NCBI GenBank assembly: GCA_013349405.1
Contig: DUZS01000012.1
Location: forward strand, 26,831 to 90,830
From: Desulfuromonadales bacterium
GTDB lineage: Bacteria > Desulfobacterota > Desulfuromonadia > Geobacterales > Pseudopelobacteraceae
Length of the DNA stretch: 64,000 nt
Direction: 5' to 3'
A program made the position numbers and the translations under genes. The stretch's first letter is position 1. Each line of letters starts with the position of its first letter. Below, in pieces: positions 1 to 7,620 of the stretch. The notes beneath the pieces were generated by a model. The model made no database searches. It was not told where the DNA came from and was given only the letters and a program-made list of their open reading frames with translations.

Positions 1-200
1 CGGCAAGCCGGAGTGACTTTCCCGAAAACGAGCCGAAAGATTCTTGGTTGCCTCGCCGACAATTTCGAACTGCCGTATGACAGCGTCCTGTACCAAGCGG
101 TTCGCCCTAAAGCTTCATCATCCATGCCAATGGTGTATGTGGTTATCTGCTCCAGAGCATCCACAATAAGCGCAAGATAAACCTGATCGTCTCGAATCAT
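1..200 (-). pseudogene. hepT: HepT-like toxin gene, left copy, frameshifted and cut by the window edge
   Basis: Reading leftwards from an ATG at 200, the peptide begins MIRDDQVYLALIVDALEQIT, typical of HepT (DUF86/HEPN) toxins, RNases usually paired with MntA. The frame is lost near 106-115: the expected continuation (...RLVQDAVIRQFEIVGEATKN) sits one base out of phase. The ATG overlaps the mntA stop as ATGA, so the two genes form one operon. The rest of the gene lies outside the window. The right copy (9540-9850) has the same lesion. Confidence 0.75.
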
Positions 201-484
201 GATGAAATTACCTTGAGTTCTTTCCTTATACGGTCAATCAGATGGGGGCTGACCGCCTGCTCAGTCAGCAAGTCAATCTTAACCCCCAGCAGTTCTGAAA
301 GTTCCCGTTCTATTCGAATGACACCGAGGAGACTTTTCTGCTCTTTGAACCAGACCATAAGATCCAGGTCGCTGTTGGGACTGGCTTCATTTCGGGCATA
401 AGAACCAAAAACACAAATTTTTTCCGCGCCGTGTTGGCGCATAAAACTAATTATCTTGTCGTCGAACCTGGTGACCTGTGCCAT
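197..484 (-). CDS. mntA: MntA-type minimal nucleotidyltransferase antitoxin, left copy
   Basis: This 95-residue protein has the minimal nucleotidyltransferase signature GSX10DXD (GSYARNEASPNSDLD, roughly residues 28-42). In characterised MntA-HepT pairs the antitoxin adenylylates the HEPN toxin and so blocks its RNase. The ATG at 484 is preferred over a GTG at 505 because an AAGGG-type ribosome-binding site lies about 6 bases upstream. The stop overlaps the hepT start as ATGA. The sequence equals that at 9847-10134. With its partner frameshifted, it may now be an antitoxin without an active toxin. Confidence 0.85.
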   Translation of the reverse strand: MAQVTRFDDKIISFMRQHGAEKICVFGSYARNEASPNSDLDLMVWFKEQKSLLGVIRIERELSELLGVKIDLLTEQAVSPHLIDRIRKELKVISS

Positions 485-534
485 GAATAACCCTTTCTCA
501 AACACCTACTCTTTTTTGTTCTCAGCATCAATTA

Positions 535-1014
535 TTACGCCGTTTTTCTATCCAAACTCCGGTACTGAATCGCCTCAGCAATATGCTGCTCATGAATCGT
601 CGCACTGCCATCAAGATCGGCAATGGTACGGGCTACCTTGAGGATACGGGTGTAGGTGCGGGCGGAGAAACCGAGGCGGTCGGTCACCAGTTCCAGCATA
701 CGGTTGCCGCTGGCGTCCAGTTCACAGTATTTCTTTATGAAGCGCGGAGTCATCTGGGCATTGCAGTGGATTTTGGTTCCTTTGTAACGTTCCAGCTGGA
801 TTTCTCGCGAATGCTCAACGCGTTTGGCGATTGCTGCCGAGCTTTCCGCTTCGCCCCGGTCGGCCAGATCACGATATTTGACAGCGGGCACTTCGATATG
901 GATATCGATACGATCCAGCAGCGGGCCGGAGATACGGGAACGGTAGCGGTGAATGGCAACCGGAGTGCAGGTGCAGGGGTGAGTCGGATCGGATAAATAT
1001 CCGCAGGGGCAGGG
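535..1014 (-). pseudogene. 3' fragment of yifB/comM (fragment A)
   Basis: The segment encodes the last 159 residues of the YifB/ComM AAA+ protein and is identical base for base to the 3' end of the intact gene at 10185-11714. It lacks the ChlI-like N-terminus and the Walker A and B motifs. An open frame runs on to 1065, but the added residues have no YifB character. The junction at 1014/1015 therefore looks like a recombination joint inside yifB. No function is expected. Confidence 0.92.
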
Positions 1015-1016
1015 GT

Positions 1017-1313
1017 GTGTTAACCTTTCTCTACTATACCCACTTAAAACGGCACTCGTTCTCAATTCAAATTCCCCTCGAAAAACAGCAGCTTCCCGGT
1101 TATCCCGAATTTCCCATCACAGTCGGCGAACACATCCGCAAGAAAAGAATGGATCTCGGCCTCTTCCAGAGAGAAGTCGCGGAGATCATCGGCGTCACCG
1201 AATCCTCTATCTGGAACTGGGAGCACGGCACCGAACCAGAACTGCAATATAATCCAAGTATTATCAAATTTCTAGGTTATATTCCGTTCGACTGCCCGGA
1301 TGACACATTCTAA
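1017..1313 (+). pseudogene. 5' part of an XRE-family regulator gene
   Basis: The frame contains a helix-turn-helix of the XRE type (ITVGEHIRKKRMDLGLFQRE followed by VAEIIGVTESSIWNWEHG) and ends shortly after YIPFDCPDD. In related two-HTH regulators this motif is followed by a second helix-turn-helix that is absent here. A matching C-terminal part starting with YIPFDSPDD lies at 9113, about 7.8 kb away. The N-terminus fuses straight into the yifB joint. It reads as half of a split gene; residual DNA binding is possible but unproven. Confidence 0.7.
1278..1307 (+). repeat. 30-bp imperfect direct repeat, left (XRE YIPFD motif)
   Basis: Thirty bases encoding YIPFDCPDDT match 9113-9142 (YIPFDSPDDS) at 27 of 30 positions, in the same reading phase. 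The two copies mark the ends of the XRE halves on each side of the efflux region. They may be remnants of a target duplication or of recombination between two related XRE genes. Confidence 0.7.
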
Positions 1314-1323
1314 TTATCTTGCA

Positions 1324-1425
1324 TTATCCGCCACTGCCTGTCGGAACTTTCATTTCAAGTACCATGATGGTGATTATGCTCGCCAGCACTCCATCACTGA
1401 ATGCTTCAAGCCTGTTCTTCCCCAT
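1324..1425 (-). pseudogene. N-terminal fragment of a TMEM175/DUF1211-family channel gene
   Basis: From an ATG at 1425 with a GGTGAGG-type ribosome-binding site, 33 codons read MGKNRLEAFSDGVLASIITI and on to MVLEMKVPTG before a stop at 1324. The FSDG motif in the first membrane helix is the signature of the TMEM175 (DUF1211) cation-channel family, whose bacterial members are about 200 residues. Only the first helix remains, so this is a relic. Confidence 0.7.
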
Positions 1426-1466
1426 AAATAACCTCACCCAAAGTAGTTGTTCGTTGAAAATATATC

Positions 1467-1502
1467 TTGAAATTGACTGATTGGTAAAGTATTTTGTCCG
1501 TA
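1467..1502 (+). promoter_or_regulatory. Promoter of the TetR gene with operator-like motif; possibly leaderless
   Basis: A -35 box TTGAAA (1467-1472) and -10 box TATTTT (1490-1495) are 17 bases apart. The spacer holds TTGACTGATTGGTAAA (1473-1488), which matches the clean palindrome TTGACCGCATGGTCAA at 2156-2171 in 12 of 16 positions. Initiation 7 bases after the -10 would fall on the ATG at 1502, implying a leaderless transcript; no ribosome-binding site is seen. Inferred from sequence only. Confidence 0.5.
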
Positions 1503-2107
1503 TGGGACGAGTAAGCGATGCAAGGGAACGGATTTTGGCGGCAGCTCTTGAGTTGATCTGGGAGCAAAGCTATCACTCGGTAGGGGTGGATGCCATCTGC
1601 AAACGTGCCGGCGTACGCAAAGGCACATTCTACCACTTCTTTCCCTCTAAAGCTTATTTGTCTGCTGCGGCGATACATCAGCACTGGCAAGAGTATAAGC
1701 CGCTACTCGACAGCATATTCTCGCCGACAGTGGCGCCACTGGCAAGGCTCGACGCCTACTTCAATAAAGTGTACGAGTTTCAGAGCGAGCGCAAGCATTT
1801 GTCAGGTTTCGTCTGCGGTTGTCCCTATTTCGATCTTGGAATTGAAGTAGCTACCTTGGACAAGGAAATTCTTGTCCAGGTTCGCTGCGTGATCGATCTC
1901 TATTTCAGGTATTTCGCATCTGCGGTTCGTGATGCTGTAGCGCAAGAGGTTATTGCAGCAACGGATACCGATACATCCGCGCGCCGGTTGCTCCATTATT
2001 TCGAGGGTACACTGATGAATGCCCGTATTCACAACGATCCGGAACTGCTTCGCGACCTGCCTGAAGGGGCAAGGCAACTGCTGGGAGTAACATCGGTCAA
2101 TCGATAA
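1502..2107 (+). CDS. TetR-family transcriptional regulator
   Basis: A 201-residue regulator with an N-terminal TetR helix-turn-helix (RERILAAALELIWEQSYHSV through GVRKGTFYHFFPSKAYL, about residues 7-52) and a helical ligand-binding C-terminal half containing several cysteines (FVCGCPYFDLG). I chose the ATG at 1502 over a TTG at 1481 because the upstream promoter boxes leave no room for the earlier start. It sits just before a tautomerase/flavin-reductase/NADP-oxidoreductase operon, with matching operator-like motifs before both units. It is therefore the likely repressor of that operon. The ligand is unknown; a reactive quinone or electrophile would fit the neighbours. Confidence 0.88.
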   Translation: MGRVSDARERILAAALELIWEQSYHSVGVDAICKRAGVRKGTFYHFFPSKAYLSAAAIHQHWQEYKPLLDSIFSPTVAPLARLDAYFNKVYEFQSERKHLSGFVCGCPYFDLGIEVATLDKEILVQVRCVIDLYFRYFASAVRDAVAQEVIAATDTDTSARRLLHYFEGTLMNARIHNDPELLRDLPEGARQLLGVTSVNR

Positions 2108-2113
2108 GGACCG

Positions 2114-2148
2114 CCGGGAACGTCAGCAGATTCCCGGTATTTTTTACC
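2114..2148 (+). terminator. Intrinsic terminator after the TetR gene
   Basis: Arms CCGGGAA (2114-2120) and TTCCCGG (2131-2137) are separated by 10 bases and followed by TATTTTTTA. It ends the regulator transcript, so the next operon needs its own promoter. Confidence 0.75.
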
Positions 2149-2155
2149 CTTTTAC

Positions 2156-2171
2156 TTGACCGCATGGTCAA
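2156..2171 (+). promoter_or_regulatory. 16-bp palindromic operator before the tautomerase operon
   Basis: TTGACC-GCAT-GGTCAA is a perfect inverted repeat with 6-bp arms. It lies 27 bases before the tautomerase ATG and overlaps a weak promoter (TTTACT at 2151, CACAAT at 2175, spacer 18). It resembles the motif inside the TetR promoter, so the adjacent TetR protein is the likely binder. Confidence 0.6.
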
Positions 2172-2197
2172 CTACACAATTCAAAAAGGAGATCGTA

Positions 2198-2398
2198 ATG
2201 CCAGTTATCACTTTGGAAGGCGGCAAACTGAACCGGGAGCAGAAACGGGACCTGATCCACCGTTTCACGTCAGTGGCTTCGGAGGTAACCAACATCCCTC
2301 CCCAGTTTTTTTCGGTGTTGATCCGTGAGCAGGAGGATGCCAATCTAGGCTTCGGCGGAGAAACCGTCGAAGAGATCAAAGCAAGGATGCAGCCATGA
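2198..2398 (+). CDS. 4-oxalocrotonate tautomerase family protein
   Basis: A 66-residue protein starting MPVITLEGGKLNREQKRDLI. Removal of Met exposes Pro-1, the catalytic base of the tautomerase superfamily, and the length fits single 4-OT subunits. The ATG at 2198 has a clear AAAAAGGAG ribosome-binding site; an upstream in-frame start would bury the proline. The stop overlaps the next start as ATGA, so translation is coupled. Beside a flavin reductase and a TetR regulator, it more likely serves in handling of unsaturated or aromatic electrophiles than in a catabolic pathway, since no other aromatic-degradation genes are nearby. Confidence 0.88.
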   Translation: MPVITLEGGKLNREQKRDLIHRFTSVASEVTNIPPQFFSVLIREQEDANLGFGGETVEEIKARMQP

Positions 2399-2967
2399 AC
2401 CGTATTGGTCCAAATGTGTTTGTTCCTCCCATGCCGGTAGCACTGGTAGGAGCCATTGTTGAAGGCAAACCTAACTTTATGACTGTAGGTTGGGTTACTC
2501 GGGTTAATTTTAAACCACCGATGATGGCAGTGGTACTGAACAAGGGGCATTACACCCCAAAAGGCATCATGGAACATGGTACGTTCAGCATCTGCTTCCC
2601 ACCGATCGCCATGGAGGAGCTTGCTGACTATTGTGGTGTCGTATCCGGTCGGTCTGTAGACAAATCGAAGTTGTTCGACATCTTTTATGGTGATACGGAA
2701 ACGGCACCTATGATCATGGACTGCCCTTTAAACATCGAGTGCCGCCTTGCACAGACAATCGATTTGCCCACCAATACGATTTATATCGGAGAGGTTGTCG
2801 AGAGTTACTGCAAACCTGGCTGCCTGACCGATGGTGTCCCGGATATCACTAAAATCAATCCACTGTTGCTGACCATGCCGGACAATCGCTATTGGTCAAT
2901 CGGAGAGATGGCTGGCAGGGCGTTTAAAGATGGCTTGAATATCAAGGAGAAGTTGCACGGTAAATAA
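2395..2967 (+). CDS. Flavin reductase-like FMN-binding protein
   Basis: This 190-residue protein matches the flavin-reductase-like FMN-binding split-barrel family: an opening PPMPVALVGAIVEGKPNFMT, the TVGWVTRVNFKPPMMAVVL segment, and a SICFPP strand region. Members bind FMN and use NAD(P)H to reduce flavin, quinones or metals. It is coupled to the tautomerase by a 4-base overlap and followed 17 bases later by an NADP-binding oxidoreductase that could supply or use reducing equivalents. No membrane segment is seen, so it is probably cytoplasmic. Confidence 0.88.
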   Translation: MNRIGPNVFVPPMPVALVGAIVEGKPNFMTVGWVTRVNFKPPMMAVVLNKGHYTPKGIMEHGTFSICFPPIAMEELADYCGVVSGRSVDKSKLFDIFYGDTETAPMIMDCPLNIECRLAQTIDLPTNTIYIGEVVESYCKPGCLTDGVPDITKINPLLLTMPDNRYWSIGEMAGRAFKDGLNIKEKLHGK

Positions 2968-2984
2968 TTGGAAGGAGGCAAATA

Positions 2985-3620
2985 ATGAACATTGCATTCA
3001 TCGGGTATGGAAATGTAGGGGCACCTCTGGCGGATCATCTGCAAAGACTAGGTCATACGGTGACCCTGGCAGCGAAAGACAGCGGCTCGGAGAATGTCAG
3101 GAAGGTGCAGTCGCTGAATGCCGGCATCAAGGCCGTGCCGCCAAAAGATGCGGTCCGGGATGCCGAGGTTGTGTTTCTTGCCACGCCGTTTCAGGCCAAT
3201 GAGGAAGCACTCGCATCTGTTGCAGAGGAGTTGAAGGGAAAGATTCTCATCGACTGCACCAACCCGGTCGGGCCGGGACTTACCCACGGATTGAACAATG
3301 TTCAGTCGGGATCGGAAATGGTGCAGAAGCTGGTTCCGGAGGCAAAGGTCGTTAAGGCTTTCACCATATACGGCTTTGAGAACTTCCGGGACAACGGATA
3401 TGCGGTGTATAACGTCAAGCCTGCGATGCTGTTCTGTGGCAATGATGCCACGGCAAAAGGTGTCGTAACCGACCTGATAGCCCAACTTGGCTGGGAGCCG
3501 GTCGATGTGGGAGGGCTCGATCAGGCGCTGCATCTGGAACATATGACTCTCATGTGGGTGCGCATGGTACGGGTCAACGGGCATTCACCGAATCTGGTGT
3601 GGGCGGCACTGCACCGTTGA
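2985..3620 (+). CDS. NADPH-dependent F420 reductase-like oxidoreductase
   Basis: This 211-residue protein opens with a Rossmann motif (IAFIGYGNVGAPLADHL, GxGxxG form) and continues with the pattern of the NADP oxidoreductase, coenzyme-F420-dependent family (VVFLATPFQANEEAL, ILIDCTNPV, KVVKAFTIYGFENF). Relatives outside F420-making lineages act as NADP-linked reductases of unknown substrate, so F420 use is not claimed. A GGAGG ribosome-binding site precedes the ATG. It is the last gene of the TetR-linked redox operon. Confidence 0.85.
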   Translation: MNIAFIGYGNVGAPLADHLQRLGHTVTLAAKDSGSENVRKVQSLNAGIKAVPPKDAVRDAEVVFLATPFQANEEALASVAEELKGKILIDCTNPVGPGLTHGLNNVQSGSEMVQKLVPEAKVVKAFTIYGFENFRDNGYAVYNVKPAMLFCGNDATAKGVVTDLIAQLGWEPVDVGGLDQALHLEHMTLMWVRMVRVNGHSPNLVWAALHR

Positions 3621-3882
3621 TCATTCCAAACTCCACAATGATGTCTCTATCTCCATCTGATCCTTGGGGTTTGTGTTAGGTATTCGCTACGGCGATTGTG
3701 CTATCTGCCGGTATGCAAATAGTCTGTCGCCTGGATTCAAATCGTCTTCCGATCCAAGCTCCGATACTGCTGCTGGGTGACCGGTAAAAGGTGGATCGTC
3801 GAAATATCTCCGAGGGATAAAATAAACAATGTGACCCTCCCATACATATATAGACGAAATAGTTTTGCCTGCTTACCTTCAA

Positions 3883-4509
3883 CTATGCCGACAATCCCCT
3901 GACCATCATTTCGGTGACGCCTTCACCTATATGGAAGATCTGCTCCGGCGTTATGTCCAAAAAACGCAGTTGTCCGTCAAGTTGCAGCATGGTGAGACCA
4001 TGAACTGCCGACCACACTTGCAGCCCAATCTGTTGGGCATCACCGGCTCGGAAATCGCCGCTGGACTGGCATGTTTCTATCGTCTCGATGAGCTGATTGA
4101 ATGTCTGCATACCAGCGGCATGTAATTCCGGATATTTTTCGGGATTTAGGGCACAGGCTTCATTGAACATCACACGATAATACTCCCGTTCTGTCATGGC
4201 AAACCGGAAATATACCCGCCCGGACTCCCTGAACGCTTCAAGCGGCCTGTCGCGAAATTGGTCAATACTTTGCTTTGTTGTTTCGTAAAGGATCTTGAAT
4301 CCCTTTTCTGCAATTGCAGCCAGCAAGGCATCCTTACATGAAAAATGCCGGTACAGTGCTGATCTGCTCACTCCAGCTTTAGTACCTACAGACCTCAAGG
4401 TCAAATTATGAGCTCCCTGCTCCCTCACGATCTCAATACCAGCCTGGATCAATGCATATCTTAAATCGCCATGATGGTATTTTTTTGGCCCCATTGCCGG
4501 ATCAGTCAT
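3883..4509 (-). CDS. TetR/AcrR-family repressor of the adjacent exporter
   Basis: A 208-residue TetR protein with an N-terminal helix-turn-helix (LRSVGTKAGVSRSALYRHFS, about residues 42-61) and a C-terminal domain resembling the WHG type (VWSAVHGLTMLQLDG). The ATG at 4509 has a GAGGAG ribosome-binding site. It is divergent from the ABC exporter operon, and the gap between them holds two near-identical 19-bp palindromes. Autoregulation and repression of the exporter until a toxic ligand binds is the standard arrangement. No paralogy to the TetR protein at 1502 is evident. Confidence 0.9.
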   Translation of the reverse strand: MTDPAMGPKKYHHGDLRYALIQAGIEIVREQGAHNLTLRSVGTKAGVSRSALYRHFSCKDALLAAIAEKGFKILYETTKQSIDQFRDRPLEAFRESGRVYFRFAMTEREYYRVMFNEACALNPEKYPELHAAGMQTFNQLIETIETCQSSGDFRAGDAQQIGLQVWSAVHGLTMLQLDGQLRFLDITPEQIFHIGEGVTEMMVRGLSA

Positions 4510-4558
4510 TTACTTCTCCTCGAATCTTCAGATGTCATCTTTATAGCACAAAAAATAC

Positions 4559-4577
4559 ATGTTGACTACGACAACAT
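4559..4577 (+). promoter_or_regulatory. TetR operator 1
   Basis: A 19-bp palindrome, ATGTTG-N7-CAACAT, identical in both arms to the site at 4593-4611. It includes TTGACT (4562-4567), which could be the -35 box of the exporter promoter. Binding here would block both divergent transcripts. Confidence 0.8.
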
Positions 4578-4592
4578 TCTTTTGATATTTAT

Positions 4593-4611
4593 ATGTTGAC
4601 AGTAACAACAT
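4593..4611 (+). promoter_or_regulatory. TetR operator 2
   Basis: The second copy of ATGTTG-N7-CAACAT, centred 34 bases from the first, ends just before the permease gene. The 34-base spacing is about three helical turns, so two repressor dimers could sit on nearly the same face of the DNA. Confidence 0.8.
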
Positions 4612-4647
4612 TAGTAAATGGTTTATCGCACCATCAAGAGGTTGATC

Positions 4648-5793
4648 ATGTACTCCATTGCCATAAAGATGCTTTTTGCCGACCGGTTAAAATATTACGG
4701 TCTGATTCTGGGCATATCTTTTGCCGCCATGCTCATAGCTCAGCAGGCATCCATCCTGGTCGGCTTGACTGAGCAAACGGGAGCATTTATCCGAGACACC
4801 GCACAGGCTGATCTCTGGATAATGGATTCACAGGTGCGCTTTTCACAGGATTCACTTCCGATACGAGACATGGTGCTACAGCGGGTACGGGGTGTAAGCG
4901 GGGTTCAATGGGCAGTGCCACTGCGACAGGGTTTCATGAAAGGACAGATGACCGATGGGACACGTTTTTCCCTGATTCTTGTCGGAATTGACGATGCGAC
5001 TCTTATCGGGGGGCCACCGTTTATGGTTAACGGTGACCGTTTAGATATCCGGAGTGACCGTGCTGTATTTATAGATGCCGATGCCCCTGACAAATTGCGG
5101 ATGAAACGTGGCGGCGGTCGTTCCATGACGGTTGGTGATCGTTTTTCAGTCAATGAGCATGACGCCAAGATTGTCGGGAGCTATCGAGGACGAAGATCAT
5201 TTTTCTGGGAACCGGTGATGTACACAACCTACAGCCGCGCCCTGAGCTTTGCACCAATGGAGCGCAACCTTATGTCATTCGTTCTGGTAAAGGTCGAACC
5301 TGGCGAAAGCATAACAAACGTTGCAAAAGAAATTGAGACCAGAACCGGCCTGAAAGCCCGCACAAATAAAGAGTTTATCCATCTCACCGCCCGCTACATA
5401 ACCACAGCTACCGGCATCCTGATCAATTTCGGTACGGCTGTGGTATTGGGAATAATCATAGGGCTTCTGGGAGCAGGCCAGACTTTTTACAACTTCACTC
5501 TCGACAACCTGCGCTACTATGGCGCTCTTAAGGCTATGGGGGTTACTAATAGGACTCTGACAAAAATGGTTATGCTGCAGGGGCTTGTAGTCGCAGCGAT
5601 CGGCTATGGACTCGGCGTCGGTATTGCGGTCGTAATAGGCGAACTTCTTATCAAGGGCGGGCTGGCGTTTTCTATGATCTGGCAGATCCCGCTCTTCACC
5701 GCCTTCTCGATTGTGACCATCTGCCTGCTGACCAGCGTAATCAGCCTGCAGAAAGTCTACAAGCTGGAACCTGCCGTTGTATTCAAGGGGTGA
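4648..5793 (+). CDS. ABC exporter permease, DevC/FtsX-like
   Basis: A 381-residue membrane protein with one N-terminal helix (about residues 15-35), a large periplasmic domain, and three C-terminal helices ending LLTSVISLQKVYKLEPAVVF. This is the MacB/FtsX/LolC topology; the sequence style matches DevC permeases of DevBCA exporters. I prefer the ATG at 4648 (MYSIAIKMLFADR) because AAGAGG lies 7 bases upstream, whereas the ATG at 4618 sits directly after operator 2 without a ribosome-binding site. It is first in a four-gene efflux operon; the ATPase starts 4 bases after its stop. Confidence 0.9.
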   Translation: MYSIAIKMLFADRLKYYGLILGISFAAMLIAQQASILVGLTEQTGAFIRDTAQADLWIMDSQVRFSQDSLPIRDMVLQRVRGVSGVQWAVPLRQGFMKGQMTDGTRFSLILVGIDDATLIGGPPFMVNGDRLDIRSDRAVFIDADAPDKLRMKRGGGRSMTVGDRFSVNEHDAKIVGSYRGRRSFFWEPVMYTTYSRALSFAPMERNLMSFVLVKVEPGESITNVAKEIETRTGLKARTNKEFIHLTARYITTATGILINFGTAVVLGIIIGLLGAGQTFYNFTLDNLRYYGALKAMGVTNRTLTKMVMLQGLVVAAIGYGLGVGIAVVIGELLIKGGLAFSMIWQIPLFTAFSIVTICLLTSVISLQKVYKLEPAVVFKG

Positions 5794-5797
5794 TGTC

Positions 5798-6532
5798 ATG
5801 ACTGAAATGACCTTGGGAAATAGCAATAAACCCTTTGCCGTATCGTGCTCCGGTCTGACGAAGGTGTTCGGAGAGGGAGACAACCGGGTTGAAGCGTTGC
5901 GTGGTATCGATCTGCACATTGAGGACGGCGAACTGATGATGCTGGTCGGGCCTTCCGGGTGCGGCAAAACAACTCTGATTTCGATTATTGCGGGCATATT
6001 GGATAAAAGCGACGGTTCGTGTTCGGTGTTTGGTCGTGATATCAGCGCGCTGTCGGCCGATGAAAAGGTGCTCTGGCGGGCAGATTCAGTCGGCTTCGTT
6101 TTCCAGTCCTTCAACCTGCTTCCGGCACTGACTGTACGAGAAAATGTTGCCGTGCCTCTCCTGATAAATCAGGTAACCCATAAAGAGGCATTGGAGCGTT
6201 CATCGGTGCTCCTTGAGAGAGTGGGCCTCGGTCACCGTATGGACAAGTACCCGCAGGAACTTTCAGGAGGCCAGCAGCAACGGGTTGCAATCGCACGTGC
6301 TCTGGTTCATCGACCACGCATAGTTGTCTGTGATGAGCCCACCAGTGCTCTGGACAGTGAAACCGGCCATGGCGTAATGGACCTCTTGCGTGAAGTTGCC
6401 GTTTCTCCAGATCAGGCACTTGTGGTTGTGACCCACGATTCCCGAATTTTTAATTATGCCGACCGGATTGCCCGTATGAACGATGGCCACGTTGTCTCAG
6501 TGGAGGCCAAAAACGGATTAAACCGGTTATAA
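5798..6532 (+). CDS. ABC exporter ATPase, DevA/LolD-like
   Basis: This 244-residue ATPase has Walker A GPSGCGKTT, a Q-loop (FVFQSFNLL), the signature LSGGQQQRVAIARAL, Walker B IVVCDEPTSALD and the H-loop VTHD. It belongs to the MacB/LolD/DevA group that powers FtsX-like permeases. The ATG at 5798 has an AAGGGG ribosome-binding site inside the permease stop region; the upstream start would overlap the permease. It should act as a dimer with the preceding permease on the inner membrane. Confidence 0.95.
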   Translation: MTEMTLGNSNKPFAVSCSGLTKVFGEGDNRVEALRGIDLHIEDGELMMLVGPSGCGKTTLISIIAGILDKSDGSCSVFGRDISALSADEKVLWRADSVGFVFQSFNLLPALTVRENVAVPLLINQVTHKEALERSSVLLERVGLGHRMDKYPQELSGGQQQRVAIARALVHRPRIVVCDEPTSALDSETGHGVMDLLREVAVSPDQALVVVTHDSRIFNYADRIARMNDGHVVSVEAKNGLNRL

Positions 6533-6558
6533 CACTACAACAGTCAGGAGTAAATGCC

Positions 6559-7620
6559 ATGTTGAAACGAAACTATATCACCATAACCCTCTCCATAATC
6601 GGTTTGATACTGATGCTGAAAATGACGCTATCGCACGGTGATGTTCCGTTGGCACAACCAGTATCACCGCCTGCAGCAAAGCCCTTCAAAGACGTTGTTT
6701 CCGGTGCTGGGTTGATTGAAGCCAGTACACGCAACATAGCTATCGGCTCTCATTACCAGGGAGTCGTTTCTGCCATATTCGTGAAACTAGGCGACCACGT
6801 GGAAACCGGGGCGCCACTGTTCAAGCTCGATGACCGTCAGGCGCTGGCGGAAGTAAAGGTACGGGAAGCGGCGGTCCTTGTTGCCCGGGAATCTCTCAAC
6901 CGGTTGCAGAGTCTTCCAAGGAAAGAGGAAATCCCGATATCAGCAGCCAGGGTAAAGGAGATGAGCGAGCAGGCCAGAGAGGCAGAAGATCGCCTCCGGC
7001 TTCAGGATGCAGTACATGACCCCCGCGTTGTAAGTCGAGATGACCGGATTAAAACCAATTCTGCCGTGAAAACGACCAAAGCCCGACTGGAACAGGCTCA
7101 AGCCAGTGACGAACTGCTTAAAGCGGGTGCGTGGCAGCACGATATTGCCATTGCCACAAGCCAGCTCGTCCAGGCTGAAACAAATCTGCAGGCTGTCAAA
7201 ACCGAACTGGAACGTCTGACAGTTCGCTCACCCATAGCGGGAGAAATACTGCAACTTACTATCAAATTGGGAGAATTTGTTTCTCCCGGAACAGGCACGC
7301 CATTAGTCATCGGAGATACCAGGACCTTACACGTTCGAGTTGATATCGATGAAAATGATGCCTGGAGGGTAAAATCCCAAGCCAAGGCGGTCGGCAGCCT
7401 GCGTGGTAACAGCGGCATCAAATCTGAACTCAACTTTGTTCGTTTTGAACCAATGGTAATCCCCAAGAAATCATTGACCGGATCGACCGACGAGCGTGTG
7501 GATACCCGTGTCCTACAGGTAATTTATGCCATAAATGCGCAGAAACTCCCCCTGTATGTTGGACAACAGATGGATGTCTATCTGGAGGCCGGTAACGGAC
7601 CGGACGGGAGGACGCCATGA
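6559..7620 (+). CDS. HlyD-family periplasmic adaptor of the exporter
   Basis: A 353-residue adaptor with an N-terminal membrane anchor (about residues 7-22), a biotinyl-lipoyl-like segment (GVVSAIFVKLGDHVETGAPL), a long coiled coil (about residues 100-220), the returning half LTVRSPIAGEILQLTIKLGE and a beta-barrel end. It bridges the inner-membrane permease to an outer-membrane factor, as DevB does in DevBCA. Its TGA overlaps the next gene's start as ATGA. A CAGGAG ribosome-binding site precedes the ATG. Confidence 0.92.
   Translation: MLKRNYITITLSIIGLILMLKMTLSHGDVPLAQPVSPPAAKPFKDVVSGAGLIEASTRNIAIGSHYQGVVSAIFVKLGDHVETGAPLFKLDDRQALAEVKVREAAVLVARESLNRLQSLPRKEEIPISAARVKEMSEQAREAEDRLRLQDAVHDPRVVSRDDRIKTNSAVKTTKARLEQAQASDELLKAGAWQHDIAIATSQLVQAETNLQAVKTELERLTVRSPIAGEILQLTIKLGEFVSPGTGTPLVIGDTRTLHVRVDIDENDAWRVKSQAKAVGSLRGNSGIKSELNFVRFEPMVIPKKSLTGSTDERVDTRVLQVIYAINAQKLPLYVGQQMDVYLEAGNGPDGRTP

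Larger units (their letters stand above)
1..1014. repeat. Left copy of a 1,014-bp perfect direct repeat
   Basis: Every base from 1 to 1014 matches 9651-10664 at a constant offset of 9,650; the copies part at 1015 versus 10665. The left edge is cut by the window, so the repeat may be longer. It carries the start of hepT, all of mntA and the last 160 codons of yifB. The perfect identity, including a shared hepT frameshift, indicates recent duplication, ongoing recombination or an assembly artefact. Recombination between the copies would release a circle of about 9.65 kb carrying the efflux genes. Confidence 0.97.

Noticed and set aside
583..996. Plus-strand frame of 137 codons, repeated at 10233-10646
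   Set aside because: It is the antisense shadow of the yifB 3' end; the coding pattern and conserved residues are on the minus strand.
3621..3882. Possible gene relic in the gap between the oxidoreductase and TetR genes
   Set aside because: A minus frame contains DPPFTGHPAAV, vaguely like PhzF enzymes, but there is no second supporting block and no start, so I leave it as unassigned gap sequence.
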